In this document: in pieces, positions 6,641 to 7,579 of the stretch
Layout: each line of letters opens with the position of its first letter
How positions within the stretch are numbered: the first letter of the stretch is position 1
Source of the DNA: Propionibacterium sp.
GTDB taxonomy: Bacteria > Actinomycetota > Actinomycetes > Propionibacteriales > Propionibacteriaceae
DNA length: 7,579 nt
NCBI GenBank assembly: GCA_012719335.1
Contig: JAAYAO010000201.1
Location: forward strand, 1-7,579
Direction of reading: 5' to 3'
Notes under the pieces: model-generated
Databases searched by the model: none
What the model saw: the letters and a program-made list of their open reading frames with translations, nothing else
Told to the model about the DNA's origin: nothing
Program-made: the position numbers and the translations under genes

Positions 6641-7036
6641 TCAGGTGGTCGCATCACGCAGTCGAACAGTGGGTTCCACCGGCGCGGTGAGAATGGCTGT
6701 ATCAGCGGTTACCAGGGTGAGGTTTTCGTAGCAGGCTTGGGCCAGCAGCATCCGGTCGAACGGGTCGCGGTGCGGCAAGCCGGTGATGGTGGTGGTGGCC
6801 CAGGCATGTTCGGCCTCGATCGGCAGCCAAGCCAGACCGCTGGCGGTGATCAGTTCGGGCAGACCGGTCGGCACTCGCAGCTTGCCGACGTCCTGCTTGA
6901 TCGCGATCTCCCACAGGCTGGCGGTGGACACCTGAACCCGTGGTTGTCGACGCAGCCACCCGATCGTCTCCGTACCCAGCCTGGGTGACTCGTCCAGCAG
7001 CCACAGCAAGACATGGGTATCGAGCAGTGCGCTCAT
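6641..7036 (-). CDS. vapC: PIN-domain ribonuclease toxin, VapC family
   Basis: This is the toxin of a type II toxin-antitoxin pair. VapC proteins are Mg2+-dependent endoribonucleases that cut specific RNAs, often tRNA or rRNA, when freed from their antitoxin. The 131 residues match the family length and carry the acidic catalytic set: Asp6 in ALLDTHVLLWLL, Glu43 in ASLWEIAIK, Asp91 and Asp94 in HRDPFDRMLLAQA, and Asp112 in LVTAD. The LLDTHVLLWLLDESPRL start and LPHRDPFDRML block are typical of VapCs paired with Phd-like antitoxins. No Shine-Dalgarno is evident; its ATG overlaps the antitoxin stop as ATGA, so synthesis is probably coupled to the antitoxin. The reading frame is intact, so the toxin could be active. 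RNA target unknown. Confidence 0.93.
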   Translation of the reverse strand: MSALLDTHVLLWLLDESPRLGTETIGWLRRQPRVQVSTASLWEIAIKQDVGKLRVPTGLPELITASGLAWLPIEAEHAWATTTITGLPHRDPFDRMLLAQACYENLTLVTADTAILTAPVEPTVRLRDATT

Positions 7037-7260
7037 CGTTCGAACAACTCACGAATCTCGGCGCTCGGTTCGTCGAAGGTCGCGTCGTCGTACACCAGCT
7101 CGCCGCGGGCACGCCCGAAGATCAGATCCGGCCGGGCGTGCGGCACCAGGTCGGCCACCGGCTTGCCGGCGCGCGCGATCGTGATCCGCTCACCCGCCTC
7201 GACCCGCTCCAGCAGCCGGGAGAGCGAGGACTTCGCCTCATGCACGTTGACCATCGCCAT
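7033..7260 (-). CDS. Antitoxin, Phd/YefM family
   Basis: This 75-residue antitoxin should bind and inhibit the adjacent PIN toxin and repress the shared promoter. The N-terminal half has the Phd/YefM DNA-binding fold signature: VNVHEAKSSLSRLLERVEAG (residues 4-23) then ERITIARAGKPVADLVP (24-40). The acidic C-terminal half (about 50-75, ending EIRELFER) is the expected toxin-binding tail. Two starts are possible, ATG at 7260 and an in-frame ATG two codons later (7254). The first fits a leaderless transcript from the -10 box at 7267-7272. The second would use the G-rich GGTGGGG at a spacing of about eight bases. It is the first gene of a two-gene operon. Such antitoxins are sometimes named VapB when paired with VapC, although VapB proper is a different fold. 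Confidence 0.92.
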   Translation of the reverse strand: MAMVNVHEAKSSLSRLLERVEAGERITIARAGKPVADLVPHARPDLIFGRARGELVYDDATFDEPSAEIRELFER

Positions 7261-7266
7261 TACCCC

Positions 7267-7292
7267 ACCATAGCGGGCTAAGGCGGGCTAAG
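7267..7292 (-). promoter_or_regulatory. Candidate promoter/operator of the toxin-antitoxin operon
   Basis: On the - strand, TATGGT (7272-7267) fits the actinobacterial -10 form TANNNT and ends six bases before the antitoxin ATG, the spacing expected for a leaderless mRNA. Immediately upstream lie two exact tandem copies of a 10-bp unit, GCGGGCTAAG on the + strand (7273-7282 and 7283-7292), covering the spacer and -35 zone. No good -35 is seen. The doubled unit is a natural candidate for autorepression by the antitoxin-toxin complex. Confidence 0.5.
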
Positions 7293-7318
7293 CCAGGTCA
7301 CGCATCTCGGGCATTCCC

Positions 7319-7334
7319 GCCCGTTCTCACGGGC
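7319..7334. repeat. Small hairpin next to right REP copy
   Basis: GCCCGT (7319-7324) pairs perfectly with ACGGGC (7329-7334) across a TCTC loop. It shares the word GCCCGTGA (read on the - strand) with the larger hairpin at 6515-6539 in the left flank, so the two may be related. Confidence 0.35.
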
Positions 7335-7342
7335 GCACCCAC

Positions 7343-7391
7343 GGGCACCGGGTTTCGACACGCCCGCTGCGCGGGCGGCTCAACCAGCGTC
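7343..7391 (-). repeat. Hairpin repeat (REP-like), right copy
   Basis: This is the reverse complement of the 49-bp element at 6319-6367, identical at 47 of 49 positions. The two differences are T for C and A for G in the GTCGAAACC arm, which here has the form most often seen in such repeats. The internal CGCCCGC-loop-GCGGGCG stem is intact. Together the copies bracket the toxin-antitoxin operon. Confidence 0.85.
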
Positions 7392-7410
7392 CACACCAGC
7401 GACCGGGCCA

Positions 7411-7435
7411 CCGAGTGGCGCAACCAGCCACTCGG
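7411..7435. repeat. Perfect 9-bp hairpin
   Basis: CCGAGTGGC (7411-7419) is exactly complementary to GCCACTCGG (7427-7435) around a 7-base loop. It lies between the REP-like copy and the diverged repeat and has no counterpart in the left flank. No gene end is near, so a terminator role is not supported. Confidence 0.5.
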
Positions 7436-7449
7436 GACGGCAGCGCTGG

Positions 7450-7525
7450 CTGAAGTCTCAAGCCTGGGCGGCCTCGAAGCCATAATGGTCGCGGTTCGCC
7501 CCAGACTCGAGGATCCAGTCATCGA
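7450..7525 (-). repeat. Diverged intergenic repeat, right copy
   Basis: This 76-bp stretch is the inverted partner of 6430-6502 (about 80 % identity over aligned bases, one 3-base insertion). Read on the + strand, the frame starting at 7452 is open to the window end. It shows similarity to the left copy read in the same sense, which has a stop codon. Either a gene relic or a non-coding repeat would fit. Confidence 0.65.
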
Positions 7526-7579
7526 TCGCGGGGCCAACCGCGCAACCGGCGCCGGGCCGGCGGGTCAGAGCGACAGGCC

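Larger units (their letters stand above)
7261..7579. other. Gene-free, repeat-rich stretch upstream of the toxin-antitoxin operon
   Basis: I see no convincing gene. Contents in order: a -10 box and tandem 10-bp repeat (7267-7292), a GCCCGT/ACGGGC hairpin with a 4-base loop (7319-7334), the 49-bp hairpin repeat (7343-7391), a perfect 9-bp hairpin (7411-7435), the diverged repeat (7450-7525) and a CCGGCGCCGG palindrome (7546-7555). A - strand gene could end at TCA 7565-7567, but only four codons would be visible, too few to call. Confidence 0.6.

Noticed and set aside
6519..6731. Small + strand frame in the left flank of the toxin gene
   Set aside because: It runs antisense into vapC, lacks a ribosome binding site, and covers several hairpins and repeats.
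7298..7537. 79-codon - strand frame upstream of the toxin-antitoxin operon
   Set aside because: It crosses the diverged repeat, the 9-bp hairpin and the REP-like element, so its openness is best explained by GC bias. Part of its translation resembles the left repeat copy, which is reported as a repeat instead.
7565..7579. Possible 3' end of a - strand gene (codons reading GLSL then stop)
   Set aside because: Four codons at the window edge are not enough evidence, although the CCGGCGCCGG palindrome just beyond could be its terminator.

Overview
The window reads as an ordinary chromosomal stretch of a high-GC Gram-positive bacterium. Codons are strongly G/C-biased at the third position, the NadC residues align with the Mycobacterium tuberculosis enzyme at a constant offset of 15, and the intergenic repeat (GGTTGAGCC..hairpin..GTCGAAACC type) belongs to a repeat style familiar from actinobacterial genomes. 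I infer Actinomycetota, perhaps near the Propionibacteriales; the order-level guess is weak.

Layout. Positions 1-1753 (+): the 3' part of nadB (L-aspartate oxidase), overlapped by 4 bases by nadC (quinolinate phosphoribosyltransferase), i.e. the end of a de novo NAD operon. Positions 1754-1837: a long hairpin that can terminate both nadC and the gene converging on it. Positions 1838-3457 (-): a lipoprotein substrate-binding protein of the family 5 (peptide/nickel-type) ABC importers, with no permease or ATPase gene beside it. Its upstream region carries a 14-bp LacI-type operator candidate and a second short inverted repeat. Positions 3688-5385 (-): a single-chain class I iron-sulfur fumarate hydratase with its three cluster cysteines and its own terminator candidate. 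Positions 5660-6301 (+): a small acidic lipoprotein of unknown function, divergent from the fumarase. Positions 6641-7260 (-): a Phd/YefM-type antitoxin and PIN-domain (VapC) toxin pair, coupled by an ATGA overlap, with a probable leaderless start.

The most unusual part is the right-hand 1.3 kb. The toxin-antitoxin pair is bracketed by two inverted copies of a 49-bp hairpin repeat (47 of 49 bases identical). Each copy is accompanied by a second, more diverged repeat of about 75 bp (about 80 % identical over aligned bases), also in inverted orientation. In the right flank the order of the two repeats is not the mirror image of the left, so this is not one simple inverted duplication. Several further perfect hairpins lie in both flanks. 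The module therefore sits in a repeat-rich, possibly mobile or recombination-prone island between core genes.

The core genes are metabolically related (NAD synthesis, TCA cycle, solute uptake) but lie in separate transcription units, apart from nadB-nadC and the toxin-antitoxin pair. I see no rRNA, tRNA, CRISPR array or intact transposase, and no clear new multi-gene system.
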